Shown here piece after piece: positions 26,445 through 35,141 of a stretch of DNA of 64,000 nt. The position numbers and the translations under genes were made by a program. Each line of letters starts with the position of its first letter. Positions within the stretch are counted from its first letter, which is position 1. This DNA comes from Candidatus Bathyarchaeia archaeon (GTDB lineage: Archaea > Thermoproteota > Bathyarchaeia > Bathyarchaeales > Bathyarchaeaceae): assembly GCA_035283685.1 (NCBI GenBank), contig DATETJ010000009.1:186001-250000 (forward strand). Reading direction: 5' to 3'. Below the pieces are notes generated by a model. It was not told where the DNA came from and searched no databases. It was given only the letters and a program-made list of their open reading frames with translations.

Positions 26445-29400
26445 CTATTGATTTTGTTCGAGTTGGTCTATCCAGTCTTCGCGGCTGATGTTCCATGACC
26501 AGTGCCATGCGCTTTTGACTGTGCACTGAGAGTAGTAGAAGGTGGTTTTGTAGTAGTCGACGGCTTTTGAGAGCCAGCCTTTTGTAAGCCAGTAATCAGC
26601 TTGGGCAAGGTATTGGTCTATGTATGCGATTTCGTTCCACAGCCAAGGCGCGTATTTACCTCTTGCCTCTGCGTCTTGTATCGCTGCAACAGCGAGCATC
26701 TTTTCGGCGTATGCTTCAGACTTGGCTATTTGGGTCATTTCGTTGTTTATGGCTGTTAGTTGTTGAATGATCTGGTTGGCGAGGTCGCTGGGCATTTGGC
26801 CGTACTTAACCCAGTTTTGCAGGTCCTTTATGAGATACTCTAGTCTGAGGACGCCTGATTTTAGGGTGTTGAGGCCTTCGACTTTGTCATCGAATCCTGG
26901 TCTGACTGTTTCGAGATAGTTTAGTATGTCGCCAACATTGATCTCAGTTTTGCCGAGATCACTCATTATGCGTTCGAACTTGTACTGGTTTATGTTTCCG
27001 CTTTCGTACAGGGAGGTGACGTATTCTCTTAGACTTGTGATCATGCTTGACAGAGGATGTATGTGGGAACCAACGATTAAGTCTGCGTCTGCCATGCCTA
27101 AGACAGGGGGGTCGGCTTGAGACGTTGCTATTAGGGTGAATCTGTAACCACCATAGGCTGCCGTGTACGGTGCTGAAATTGTAAAAGACACCGTTTCAGT
27201 TTGGTCTGGACTAAGTGTGACTGAATGTGGCATCGAGCACCATGCGGGATTTATTCCGTACAGTGCAAGGTTGTATGTATCTTCGGTGTTTCCTAGGTGA
27301 TGGATGACGATGTTATAGGTTGCGGTTTGTCCTAGAAAGGCGAAAGCCGCTTCTGGGTCGATGGAGATTTCTACTCCTGTGTTGATTGTTAATGTGTCTG
27401 TTCCAGTGTCGCCGTTGTTGTCTGTGATTCTTAGGGTGGCTGTGTATTTTCCAGCTTCAGAGTATGCGTGGGTTGGCGTCAACGTGCCAGTGGCTGTTGT
27501 GCCGTCGCCGAAGTTCCATTCAATCGTGTGGGTGTCTACCACCCCGGGATCTGTGAAGCTGCCGCTAAAGTGGACTTCACTGCCCGGAGCCACAAGTTGG
27601 TCTGGTCCGGCGTTAGCTGTCGGTGCTACATTGGAGACGGTGGCTGTGGCTGTTGCGGTGTCGGTATATGTTCGGGCTCCGACTTCAACTTTGACTGTGC
27701 CTGTCCAGTCATCGAGCCACATGTGAGACGCGGTTGGACTGCTTGACCAGTCGGTGTCCCATGTTCCGTCGTTTTCGAAGTCCCATCTGTACGTTATTGG
27801 GTCACGGTTTGGGTCGTTGGAGCTGCTTGCGTCGAAGTTGATTGTTGCGCTCTCTGTTGCTGCGTAGGGTCCTCCTGCATTAGCATTGGGTGGAAGGTCA
27901 ACTCCAAAACTACTTGACACGGTTGTTATTGGCGCTGATGGAACTGCGTTCACCAGCGTGTCTTTAACCAGCCATGAGAACCGAGGTGCGGGTGTAGGCC
28001 AGATTTGTAAAGGCTCGTGCTTACGATATCTTGTGAGTACTGCGATTGAACAGCGGTCTGTCAAGGTGGCTTCTTCGGTCCGCGACATTTGGAAAGTGTA
28101 GGTTCCCCCTTTTCTGCTGTCGAAGACGAACACTGTATCCTCGACCCCGTCGTCGTCTATGTCAATGTTCCAGAAGCTGGCTCCAGGAATTTCGTTATAT
28201 ATATCTGTGACCATTAAGTCGACTTCGATAGGTATTTGAAGAGTTCTAAGAAAGCGACGGAGATGCCTATACATGCCGATTCTCTGACCGTCGGGGTCTG
28301 TCATGAACAACTGCTCCTGGCCTAGTACAACCACTACCATGTCGGGTTGCCCATCAAGCCAACACCAGAAGTACGGGCCGTTAGGTTGGGCGGAGTCAAA
28401 AAAGTCTCCTGTGTCAATCATTGCATAGTTTATTGCGGAATTGTCGTGGATTGTTGCCTGCCACTGAGAGAACGAGTCTGTAGGCGCTGTCTCTACGTGA
28501 GTTGGAGGCCGCCCATAATCTACAGCTGCTTCATGTGGTCCCCAAGATGCCTGGGTGAGATCTAACGCAACTGTTGCGACGATTAAAACGTTTATCCCAT
28601 AGTCGCTGTTCTCGTACCATCCTTCGGCAAGAGTGTATGTCCCAGGGTCAGTGGGAACGGTGAAGGGCCCAAGCCAGACATGACCCAGCGCGTCATCTGG
28701 TCCATAGTCGTCGTCGCGTCCGCGTGTGTGCAGCCTCACTGGCTCTCCAGGCGTGACAGGAATGCTGTGCCAGAGATCTCCGCCGCCTGGAATGTTGAGG
28801 GCTAGTACGCCGTCTCCCCAACCGTAGTTTTCGTCGGGATGCAGTGGATAGTAGCTTCCAGGGCCTGGTTCACGATGTCGAGGTACGTACATGTTGCCGT
28901 GTCCTTCTGGGCCTTGGCCGTCTCGCCCGTCGCTGACAAAGGTTTCGATGTAAAGCTCCACATCTCCGTCGCCTGAGGTCCTTTTGACTTTGACGTATCT
29001 CACGATGAAATCCACTACGGCCCCGTAGTATGCGACGCCTGTGCCAGAAAGGGTGTAATGGAAGACTTGAGGCGCCCCTTCCTGCCTAAGGTAAATTGTA
29101 TCGTCGTCCGCATTCGTCAATCCCATCAGATTTCTGACTTGACACGAGACGGTCTTCAAATCGTCCCCTGCTGAAAGAGTCCAAGGCTTCGTGTTAGAGA
29201 TTGTCTCCCAATTGTCGTGCCAAGCTTCGTTTTCGTTTCTGAATCTGCACTCCAAGTCGCTGGCTAGTTCAGCTGCTCCCACGCTATATTGCAGGTTAAG
29301 TTTAACCCATCTCCAATGGGCTTCATCGTCTCCGCTATAGTCTGAGATTGTCACTTCCACCTGAGGCCAGTTGACCGATTCATAGAAGATCTGGTAGAGA

Positions 29401-30407
29401 GTCGCAATTGCACGTATGCCGTAGACCATCACATACTTGGCGATCTCGGAAAGTTGAAAGTCACGGTCGTTGTCATCATCGTCCAGTGTGTCACCCCAAT
29501 ATCCGTGATCGTTGTCCTCCAGATCTCCTATATATACGGGGGAAGATGGCCAAGCCCTATATCCGCCCATCCAGACTTCAGGGTCATCCTTGTCGCCGTC
29601 GTAGTCGTCTGAAGCGAAATAGTCGGCGTGCTGATTTGCGGTGTACATCAGATAGTACACTGCAGCAGCCCAATCTCCATTCCGCATATTTTGTTCAACA
29701 GTCTCGGGAAACTTGACCAAGCCACCTCTTACTGGAGACAAAAGCCACGATGGAGAGTCGACATACCAATTGGCATAAGCATTTGTCTCGTAAATCCAGT
29801 GTTCGTAGCAGTCGTCTCCCCCAGGCAGATTGACGCCCTCATAAGACACATGGAAGTCTTCATGAACATGCGCAGGAATCATGTCTCCGATGAGGTGAGC
29901 CACATGACCCAGATACTCGTAAGCCATAGACTTGTCATTGTCAACCAAGTAAGCAACACGAGCGTAGTGAAACAACGCGCTCGCTTTTTGGTAGGCGTTG
30001 GGGAATTCGTCTGGTATCTCACCGTATATTCGTTCCAAAGATTGTTCCAAAGCTTCGGGAAGACCTTTTACCGGATCATTTGGACCCCCGTCAGCATCCC
30101 AAAAGTGCGGAATAGCGAGCACACCCATTATATCATGTGTTAAATGGGAGTAGACGTGATCGAGTTCATCCTCATGAGTGGCTCCAGCCCGTATCTGACC
30201 AATGAAGGTGTCAATCTCATTGCGCATCGATGAAAGCGAAGGAACAAGGCTCGCAGCCTGCGAGCACATCCACGGATGAATCTGCTTGTGTTCAAGAGCA
30301 GAAACACTTGGCGCTTGAAACGGCAGCGAAGCGAACGAAACCAGAGCAACAAGCAAAGCAATTTTTGTCAATCGAGCAATTTTCTTAGAGTTCAACACTT
30401 TTTTCAC
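26445..30407 (-). CDS. Secreted zinc-dependent phospholipase C-like protein with PKD domains
   Basis: 1320 residues from a GTG at 30407 behind GGAAAGA. A signal peptide (IALLVALVSFASLPFQAPSVSA) precedes a zinc-dependent phospholipase C domain with the metal ligands in order: IHPW, LAIPHFWDADG, HVAHLIGDMIPAHVHED (HxxxD plus PAH) and EHWIYETNAY (HxxxE). Residues ~300-830 are beta-rich and unassigned. PKD domains start near 839 (NAGGPYAATESATINFDASS) and 929 (NAGPDQLVAPGSEVHFSGS). The last 200 residues are helical. No membrane anchor, so freely secreted or bound by the helical tail. It fills the segment between the tRNA-Asp fragment and the intact tRNA-Asp. Confidence 0.88.
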   Translation of the reverse strand: MKKVLNSKKIARLTKIALLVALVSFASLPFQAPSVSALEHKQIHPWMCSQAASLVPSLSSMRNEIDTFIGQIRAGATHEDELDHVYSHLTHDIMGVLAIPHFWDADGGPNDPVKGLPEALEQSLERIYGEIPDEFPNAYQKASALFHYARVAYLVDNDKSMAYEYLGHVAHLIGDMIPAHVHEDFHVSYEGVNLPGGDDCYEHWIYETNAYANWYVDSPSWLLSPVRGGLVKFPETVEQNMRNGDWAAAVYYLMYTANQHADYFASDDYDGDKDDPEVWMGGYRAWPSSPVYIGDLEDNDHGYWGDTLDDDDNDRDFQLSEIAKYVMVYGIRAIATLYQIFYESVNWPQVEVTISDYSGDDEAHWRWVKLNLQYSVGAAELASDLECRFRNENEAWHDNWETISNTKPWTLSAGDDLKTVSCQVRNLMGLTNADDDTIYLRQEGAPQVFHYTLSGTGVAYYGAVVDFIVRYVKVKRTSGDGDVELYIETFVSDGRDGQGPEGHGNMYVPRHREPGPGSYYPLHPDENYGWGDGVLALNIPGGGDLWHSIPVTPGEPVRLHTRGRDDDYGPDDALGHVWLGPFTVPTDPGTYTLAEGWYENSDYGINVLIVATVALDLTQASWGPHEAAVDYGRPPTHVETAPTDSFSQWQATIHDNSAINYAMIDTGDFFDSAQPNGPYFWCWLDGQPDMVVVVLGQEQLFMTDPDGQRIGMYRHLRRFLRTLQIPIEVDLMVTDIYNEIPGASFWNIDIDDDGVEDTVFVFDSRKGGTYTFQMSRTEEATLTDRCSIAVLTRYRKHEPLQIWPTPAPRFSWLVKDTLVNAVPSAPITTVSSSFGVDLPPNANAGGPYAATESATINFDASSSNDPNRDPITYRWDFENDGTWDTDWSSSPTASHMWLDDWTGTVKVEVGARTYTDTATATATVSNVAPTANAGPDQLVAPGSEVHFSGSFTDPGVVDTHTIEWNFGDGTTATGTLTPTHAYSEAGKYTATLRITDNNGDTGTDTLTINTGVEISIDPEAAFAFLGQTATYNIVIHHLGNTEDTYNLALYGINPAWCSMPHSVTLSPDQTETVSFTISAPYTAAYGGYRFTLIATSQADPPVLGMADADLIVGSHIHPLSSMITSLREYVTSLYESGNINQYKFERIMSDLGKTEINVGDILNYLETVRPGFDDKVEGLNTLKSGVLRLEYLIKDLQNWVKYGQMPSDLANQIIQQLTAINNEMTQIAKSEAYAEKMLAVAAIQDAEARGKYAPWLWNEIAYIDQYLAQADYWLTKGWLSKAVDYYKTTFYYSQCTVKSAWHWSWNISREDWIDQLEQNQ

Positions 30408-30675
30408 TCTCTTTCCTTTTTTTTAGCACGCTCACCTGAGAGAAACAAGCGAAACATTCCCCGTTGCCAGTCAGTAGTCACCAATAATGCAGGTGTCTTT
30501 TGACACGATTTTCCCATAACAGTCAACCCGTTTCCTACATTTCTCTCTTAAGAGCGTCCAAAAATCATGATTTAGGACATTGTGCATATATGCCTTATGG
30601 AAACATGTTCTAGAACATCAAAGTCGAACAAATTAATCTCCCAAATGAATCATAATACACAACCACGTGAAATTA

Positions 30676-30812
30676 TGGCGCCCTGGCCGGGATTTGAACC
30701 CGGCTCTTGTCACAAAGCATATTTTCTCTGTGATGTCCAGCGGGCGACAGCCGCTTATACTATTCCGGCATTGAGGAAGTTCCTCACTGTGACCGGACTA
30801 TACTACCAGGGC
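30676..30812 (-). tRNA. tRNA-Asp (GTC) with two apparent introns, CCA encoded
   Basis: Acceptor strands GCCCTGG (30806-30812) and CCAGGGC pair fully; discriminator G and CCA are encoded. The T-arm is CCGGG-TTCAAAT-CCCGG and the anticodon arm AGCGG-CTGTCGC-CCGCT, anticodon GTC. The gene is 137 bases instead of ~77. About 28 extra bases sit in the D-loop (30765-30792, TCACAG...CCGG with a TGAGG/CCTCA hairpin flanked by CCGG pairs), and about 30 in the variable loop around 30705-30735 (an 8-bp TCACAGAG/CTTTGTGA hairpin). Both fit bulge-helix-bulge introns at non-canonical sites; exact borders are uncertain by a few bases. Confidence 0.85.
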
Positions 30813-30919
30813 TGCCTTGTCGGGCCAGAAGCGCCGTTTGCAATAATGAAAAACATCGATTAATTAAGCTTTCTTGAACCACACAACAACTTCTGAAAGA
30901 ACTCAGCCTCTGAACCGAA

Positions 30920-31440
30920 ACCACCTCGGTATTATTACTTGTTCTAAGCCGAAGTTAATAACATCTGAAACAGAAACCAGCCCCACACGCCGTCCTTGAC
31001 GAAACCATGCCTAAACAGTGACGAGACCTGACACAAGACAACGCGCAAACAGAACCCAAAACACCATACAAAAACCCGAACAGACTCCAAAGCACAATGC
31101 CCAACCTTGTTGATGTCACTAGGAACAGTTTGACGACGACATCCACACAGCCTTTAGCCGCTAAATGCACTACAAAATGGTAGAAGAAAGTATAAGGGGA
31201 TTAGCGCCTTCTTCTTTTGAAATTCGTTTTCCCGCAACCGCTCAACATGCCCGACAGCCACGCATAACTATGTTAAATGCCACGCTAAACTATGTTGAAC
31301 CGCACCACAAAACACGCGCAAACAGCCCGGGAAACACCATACAGAACCAGCAACAAACCCCAAAACACAAACAGAAAAGTCTAGCTTTAACACTGAAAAA
31401 TTTTTTCTGCACTCATACTAACCCTACTCCCACACGTTAA
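30920..31440. repeat. Long intergenic repeat, copy 1 (5' side of tRNA-Asp)
   Basis: Shares with 52397-52850 a ~65-base block (30925-30987, including GTTAATAACATCTGAAACAG) and a ~260-base block (from 31177: GGTAGAAGA..., CTTCTTCTTTTGAAAT, two 22-bp iterons at 31259-31302, GAAACACCATACAGAACCA, GAAAAATTTTTTC, ACTCATACTAACCCT). The ~190 bases between the blocks are not alike. No convincing ORF on either strand. The remaining 30440-31509 sequence outside the tRNA and this repeat shows nothing recognisable. Confidence 0.75.
31259..31302. repeat. Two 22-bp iterons (copy 1)
   Basis: Units at 31259-31280 and 31281-31302, both of the form CACGC.TAACTATGTT.AA, with a partial third (CACCACA...) after them. 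The same period and placement occur at 52678-52721. Confidence 0.6.
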
Positions 31441-31509
31441 ACATTAACAAAAGTCCATCACTTTCTCCATATTCCGAATCAGTATTCCTATGTCGCAAAC
31501 TATTAGCCC

Positions 31510-31779
31510 ATGAAAACATCATCTAAAACACCCTCAAACACAACACAAAAAGGAGACCTGAAACAAAAAATGAACGAAGCACTCTACATGGCATGTAAAG
31601 AATTAATCGACGACGCAAAAAACGGCAGCAGCGACAAAGTCTTCAAAGAAATCACACTCGAAATCCTAGCCCGAGCCAAAAACATACTCACTGATGTGCA
31701 ATTCAGAGAACTCACACAATACGCAGCAGAAAAAATGAAAGAAAGAACCGAAATCACCCAAGCCACACTACCATACTAG
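31510..31779 (+). CDS. Small helical protein of unknown function
   Basis: 89 residues, mostly charged amphipathic helix (MNEALYMACKELIDDAKNGS, VFKEITLEILARAKNILTDV, FRELTQYAAEKMKER) after a Thr/Ser-rich start. Adenine/cytosine-rich coding sequence like the whole patch to its right. It is the first gene after repeat copy 1. An inner start at the ATG 31570 is possible. No family recognised. Confidence 0.55.
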   Translation: MKTSSKTPSNTTQKGDLKQKMNEALYMACKELIDDAKNGSSDKVFKEITLEILARAKNILTDVQFRELTQYAAEKMKERTEITQATLPY

Positions 31780-31790
31780 ACAATAAGCCA

Positions 31791-32399
31791 CTATAGCTTA
31801 TCAAAACCCATCAAAAACAATTCACTGCTCGTTTTCCGACTAGCCTTAGGCTTCAAAAACCGAACCACACGAAACTCCCGACGCATATCAGAAACAAAAC
31901 CATCCAACATATCACCCTGAAAAACCTTAAAAAAAACATTCCCACCCCTCCTCAACACACACGCAGCCACATACAACGAACGCCGAGCCAAATCCAACTG
32001 CCTCGCCTGATCAACCTCCCAAATACCTGACACATTAGGCGAAACATCAGACACCACCACATCCGCTAAGCCATCCGGCAAAAAACCACGAATAGTATCA
32101 ACAACCTCAGGCTCAGTCACATCAGCAATAATGGACCGGGAATTCTCAGCCTCAAACGGCTCAACAGACCGGACATCCACACCCAAAACAAAACCACGCT
32201 CACCCACAGCCCACAACGCCGCCACCATCCAACCACCAGGCGCAGCGCCTAAATCCACAACCACATCACCCCGCCTAATCAAACGGTACCGCTCAACAGC
32301 CTCAGACAACTTAAACGCAGCACGAGAACGAAGCTGCTCCTCCTTAGCCCGACGATAAAAATAATCCCTCTGACGCTCACGCGCCCAACTCTTAGGCAC
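31791..32399 (-). CDS. rlmE: 23S rRNA (uridine-2'-O) methyltransferase, RlmE/FtsJ family
   Basis: 202 residues. SRAAFKLSEAVERYRLIRRG (catalytic Lys) and VVVDLGAAPGGWMVAALW (SAM motif I) open the domain; VVVSDVSPNVSG (catalytic Asp), FFKVFQGD (Lys) and KTSSELFLMG (Glu) complete the K-D-K-E tetrad of FtsJ 2'-O-methyltransferases. It probably methylates the A-loop uridine of 23S rRNA. Two bases separate it from the TFE-beta-like gene upstream. Confidence 0.92.
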   Translation of the reverse strand: MPKSWARERQRDYFYRRAKEEQLRSRAAFKLSEAVERYRLIRRGDVVVDLGAAPGGWMVAALWAVGERGFVLGVDVRSVEPFEAENSRSIIADVTEPEVVDTIRGFLPDGLADVVVSDVSPNVSGIWEVDQARQLDLARRSLYVAACVLRRGGNVFFKVFQGDMLDGFVSDMRREFRVVRFLKPKASRKTSSELFLMGFDKL

Positions 32400-32401
32400 G
32401 G

Positions 32402-32779
32402 CTAGGCGTCACCAATAGGAACCAACGGCTCCCCAGCCAAAACATGAACCCAATCAGTCAAAGAGGCACAGACAATCGGAGAAACCGCGCCAAAAGCCCC
32501 ACAACGCGGATCATTACTACACATGAGACACGGACACTCAATAATCGAATTAATCGACGACGGCTGACGCTTCGGAAACAACCGATAAGTCCAACGCCCA
32601 CCACGAAGCTCACGCTCACGCCGCACCAAACCCTTAACCTCCAACTTCAAAGCAATCCGCGAACCCTCACGACTACTAGCCCCCAACCTACGCCACAAAT
32701 CAGACTGCAACACACCCTGACTCCGAGTATGCGAAATAAAATACAAAGCCTTGTACTCCAAATCATCACGCTTAGGCAT
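32402..32779 (-). CDS. TFE-beta / RPC39-like winged-helix Fe-S protein
   Basis: 125 residues. The N-terminal winged helix (GVLQSDLWRRLGASSREGSR...LVRRERELRGGRWTYRLFP) is followed by a Cys cluster CPCLMCSNDPRCG...C (Cys 82, 84, 87, 93, 104). This is the layout of archaeal TFE-beta and the eukaryotic Pol III subunit RPC39, where the Cys hold a 4Fe-4S cluster; TFE-beta pairs with TFE-alpha to help open promoters. Assignment is by pattern only. Cotranscribed with rlmE. Confidence 0.72.
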   Translation of the reverse strand: MPKRDDLEYKALYFISHTRSQGVLQSDLWRRLGASSREGSRIALKLEVKGLVRRERELRGGRWTYRLFPKRQPSSINSIIECPCLMCSNDPRCGAFGAVSPIVCASLTDWVHVLAGEPLVPIGDA

Positions 32780-32802
32780 AGATCAAACGAACCCTTACAA
32801 TC

Positions 32803-32855
32803 TTCCCCTTAAATCTACAGACATATATGTATACAACAATAGAATAAAAATCTAC
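32803..32855. promoter_or_regulatory. Divergent promoter region, TFE-beta-like / kae1
   Basis: On the minus strand GATTTAAGGG (32803-32812) sits ~25-30 bases from the TFE-beta-like start, so that mRNA may be leaderless. On the plus strand AT-rich ACATATATGTATAC (32821-32834) and GAATAAAAATC (~32843-32853) are candidate box A elements for kae1. ATATAT is palindromic and could serve either direction. Confidence 0.4.
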
Positions 32856-32893
32856 GTGTTTCCACCCAAAAAAACCATGGAGCCAACCGCAAC

Positions 32894-33916
32894 GTGCCCA
32901 AAGAGCCCATACACATACTTGGAATAGAATCCACAGCCGACGACTTCAGCACAGGCATAACCACATCCCAAGGCAAAATCCTAGCCAACATCACCAGCAC
33001 CTTCATACCAACCCAAGGCGGCATCCACCCAAGAGAAGCAGCAAGACACCACGCCGAAGTAGCCGGCGAAGTCATACACAACGCACTAAAAAAAGCCAAA
33101 ATCCACCCCAACCAAATCAAAGCAGTAGCCTTCTCACAAGGACCCGGACTAGGACCATGCCTACGCACAGGCGCCACAGCCGCCCGCGCCACAGCTACAT
33201 ACCTGCACATCCCACTAGTCGGCATCAACCACAGCATAGCCCACATCGAAATAGGCAAACTAATCACAGGCGCAAAAGACCCAGTCACACTATACGTGTC
33301 AGGCGGCAACACAATCATCTCAGCCTACGAAGACAGATACTACCGCGTATTCGGCGAAACCCTAGACATCGCAGTTGGCAACTGCCTCGACGTATTCGCA
33401 CGAGAAGCAGAACTAAAGCAAAGCCCAGGCAGACCCTTCGGCGCCATCATAGAGGAACTAGCGAGAGCAGGCAAAACTTTGGTTCCGCTCCCGCTCACAA
33501 TCAAAGGCATGGACCTTTCTTTCAGCGGCTTGCTCACAGCCGCAGTTCAAGCCTTGCGCAGCGCAAAGCACGGTCTGGGAGATCTTTGCTTCAGCCTTCA
33601 AGAAGTCGCGTTCTCAATGCTAACCGAAGTGACAGAGCGCACCTTGGCGCACACAGAAAAACCCGAGGTCCTATTAACAGGCGGCGTCGCAGCCAACAAA
33701 CGACTGCAAACCATGCTGAAAATCATCGCAAAGGAACACAACGCTCGCTTCAACGTCGTGCCCAAAGAATACGCCTTAGACAACGGAGCCATGATTGCAT
33801 GGACAGGCGCCTTAACCTACAAAAGCGGAATCACCACTCCAATAGAGAAAAGCATCGTCAAACTGAAATGGCGACTAGACCAAGTTCCAGTACCGTGGGT
33901 CGAAGAGGCAGAGTGA
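32894..33916 (+). CDS. kae1: KEOPS subunit Kae1 (t6A37 threonylcarbamoyltransferase)
   Basis: 340 residues from a GTG. ILGIESTADDFSTGI (ASKHA phosphate 1), HPREAARHHAEVA and INHSIAHIE (metal-binding His), VSGGNTIISAY and LLTGGVAANKRL identify Kae1/TsaD, which transfers threonylcarbamoyl to A37 of ANN-decoding tRNAs. Nine bases separate it from bud32, so the two KEOPS genes are an operon but not fused as in Methanocaldococcus. The first half is extremely A+C rich on the coding strand; the second half is normal. Confidence 0.95.
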   Translation: MPKEPIHILGIESTADDFSTGITTSQGKILANITSTFIPTQGGIHPREAARHHAEVAGEVIHNALKKAKIHPNQIKAVAFSQGPGLGPCLRTGATAARATATYLHIPLVGINHSIAHIEIGKLITGAKDPVTLYVSGGNTIISAYEDRYYRVFGETLDIAVGNCLDVFAREAELKQSPGRPFGAIIEELARAGKTLVPLPLTIKGMDLSFSGLLTAAVQALRSAKHGLGDLCFSLQEVAFSMLTEVTERTLAHTEKPEVLLTGGVAANKRLQTMLKIIAKEHNARFNVVPKEYALDNGAMIAWTGALTYKSGITTPIEKSIVKLKWRLDQVPVPWVEEAE

Positions 33917-33925
33917 AAAAACTCA

Positions 33926-34561
33926 ATGGTGCTCATTAGAAAAGGCGCCGAAGCCGACCTCCACCTCGAACAGTGGCACGGTCACAAAGTCGTAATGAAA
34001 CGGCGACTCCCAAAAGCATATCGACTGCCACAACTTGACCTAGCTGTAAGAACCCAGCGCACACTTCGCGAACCCGCACTCATTCACCGAGCCAAAGAAG
34101 CCGGAGTCCCAACACCCACAATCTACATGATAGACTTAGCAGAGTCAAACATCATCATGGAATACGTCGAAGGCAAACAGGTCAAACAGGTCTTGAACAC
34201 CTTGCCACCCGAGGAAAAACTACGCTTATGCCGCCACATCGGCACATTAATCGGACGCCTCCACAAACACGGAATAATACACGGCGACTTAACCACATCA
34301 AACATGATTCTCACATCTTACAGGAAAATCTACCTTGTAGACTTTGGACTGGGCGAACACTCCGAGGAACTGGAGATTCGCGGAGTCGACCTTCACCTAA
34401 TGAAAAGAGCACTTCAAAGCACACACCACAGATTAGCCAAAAAGTGCTTCGAAGCCGTGACAACCGGATACACTGAGACCGTCGGAAAGGAAACCGCAGC
34501 CAAAGTCCTCGCAAAAATCCAAGAAATCGAGCGCAGGGGACGTTATATTGAGGAAAGGTAA
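33926..34561 (+). CDS. bud32: KEOPS subunit Bud32 (piD261/Bud32-type kinase)
   Basis: 211 residues. An atypical small protein kinase: LIRKGAEADLHL (short P-loop), VVMKRRLPKAYR (Lys), EYVEGKQ hinge, HKHGIIHGDLTTSNMI (catalytic HGD.TTSN) and IYLVDFGLGE (DFG). In KEOPS it acts mainly as an ATPase that supports Kae1. Its 3' end overlaps the next gene by 14 bases. Confidence 0.94.
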   Translation: MVLIRKGAEADLHLEQWHGHKVVMKRRLPKAYRLPQLDLAVRTQRTLREPALIHRAKEAGVPTPTIYMIDLAESNIIMEYVEGKQVKQVLNTLPPEEKLRLCRHIGTLIGRLHKHGIIHGDLTTSNMILTSYRKIYLVDFGLGEHSEELEIRGVDLHLMKRALQSTHHRLAKKCFEAVTTGYTETVGKETAAKVLAKIQEIERRGRYIEER

Positions 34562-35141
34562 AATAGCATTCTTCGTCACAGGCAACGTGGGCAAGTTTCA
34601 CGAAGCACGAGCCGTGCTCAAAGAGTTCGACATTTCAACCGCCATGCTCAGCATGGAAACCAAAGAGATCCAAGCCGATGATATAGACGCAATTGCCAAA
34701 GCCAGCGCGTTAGAAGCAGCAATGAAATCAAAAATGCATATCTTCGTCGAAGACGCTGGACTCTTCATCCAAGCCCTCAACGGTTTCCCAGGACCCTACT
34801 CCTCTTACGTTCACAAAACACTGGGCAACGAGGGCATTTTGAAAGTGATGAAAAACACCATCAAACGAGAGGCATACTTTCACTCCATTGTGGCTTTTTG
34901 TGACTCTGGCAAATCAAGCTCGCTTAAATGTTTCAGCGGCAGAATCGACGGAAAGATAACCGCTAAAGAGCAAGGAAAACATGGCTTCGGCTTCGACCCC
35001 ATCTTTGCACCATCAGCCCAACTCGACAGGACTTTCGCAGAAATGACGCAGCAAGAAAAGAACAACCACTCCCACAGGGCTCAAGCGCTGCGAAAATTCG
35101 GAGCTTGGTTTCGTCAAAAGTACACTCGATCTAAACTCTGA
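34548..35141 (+). CDS. rdgB: XTP/dITP diphosphatase (RdgB/HAM1)
   Basis: 197 residues from a TTG inside the end of bud32. IAFFVTGNVGKFHEA (the TxNxxK motif), IFVEDAGLFIQALNGFPGPYSS and KHGFGFDPIFAP are diagnostic of the Ham1 family, which removes non-canonical purine triphosphates such as ITP and XTP. Third gene of the kae1-bud32 operon. Confidence 0.93.
   Translation: MRKGKIAFFVTGNVGKFHEARAVLKEFDISTAMLSMETKEIQADDIDAIAKASALEAAMKSKMHIFVEDAGLFIQALNGFPGPYSSYVHKTLGNEGILKVMKNTIKREAYFHSIVAFCDSGKSSSLKCFSGRIDGKITAKEQGKHGFGFDPIFAPSAQLDRTFAEMTQQEKNNHSHRAQALRKFGAWFRQKYTRSKL

Noticed and set aside
30582-30863. 93-codon + strand frame containing PGFEPGS
   Set aside because: Antisense of tRNA-Asp; this peptide is a common artefact of T-arm sequence.
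31259-31302. Iterons considered as a CRISPR array
   Set aside because: Repeats are adjacent with no spacers, only two full units, and no cas genes are in the window.
33157-33939. 260-codon Arg/His-rich frame overlapping kae1
   Set aside because: Shadow of kae1 in the same skewed patch.
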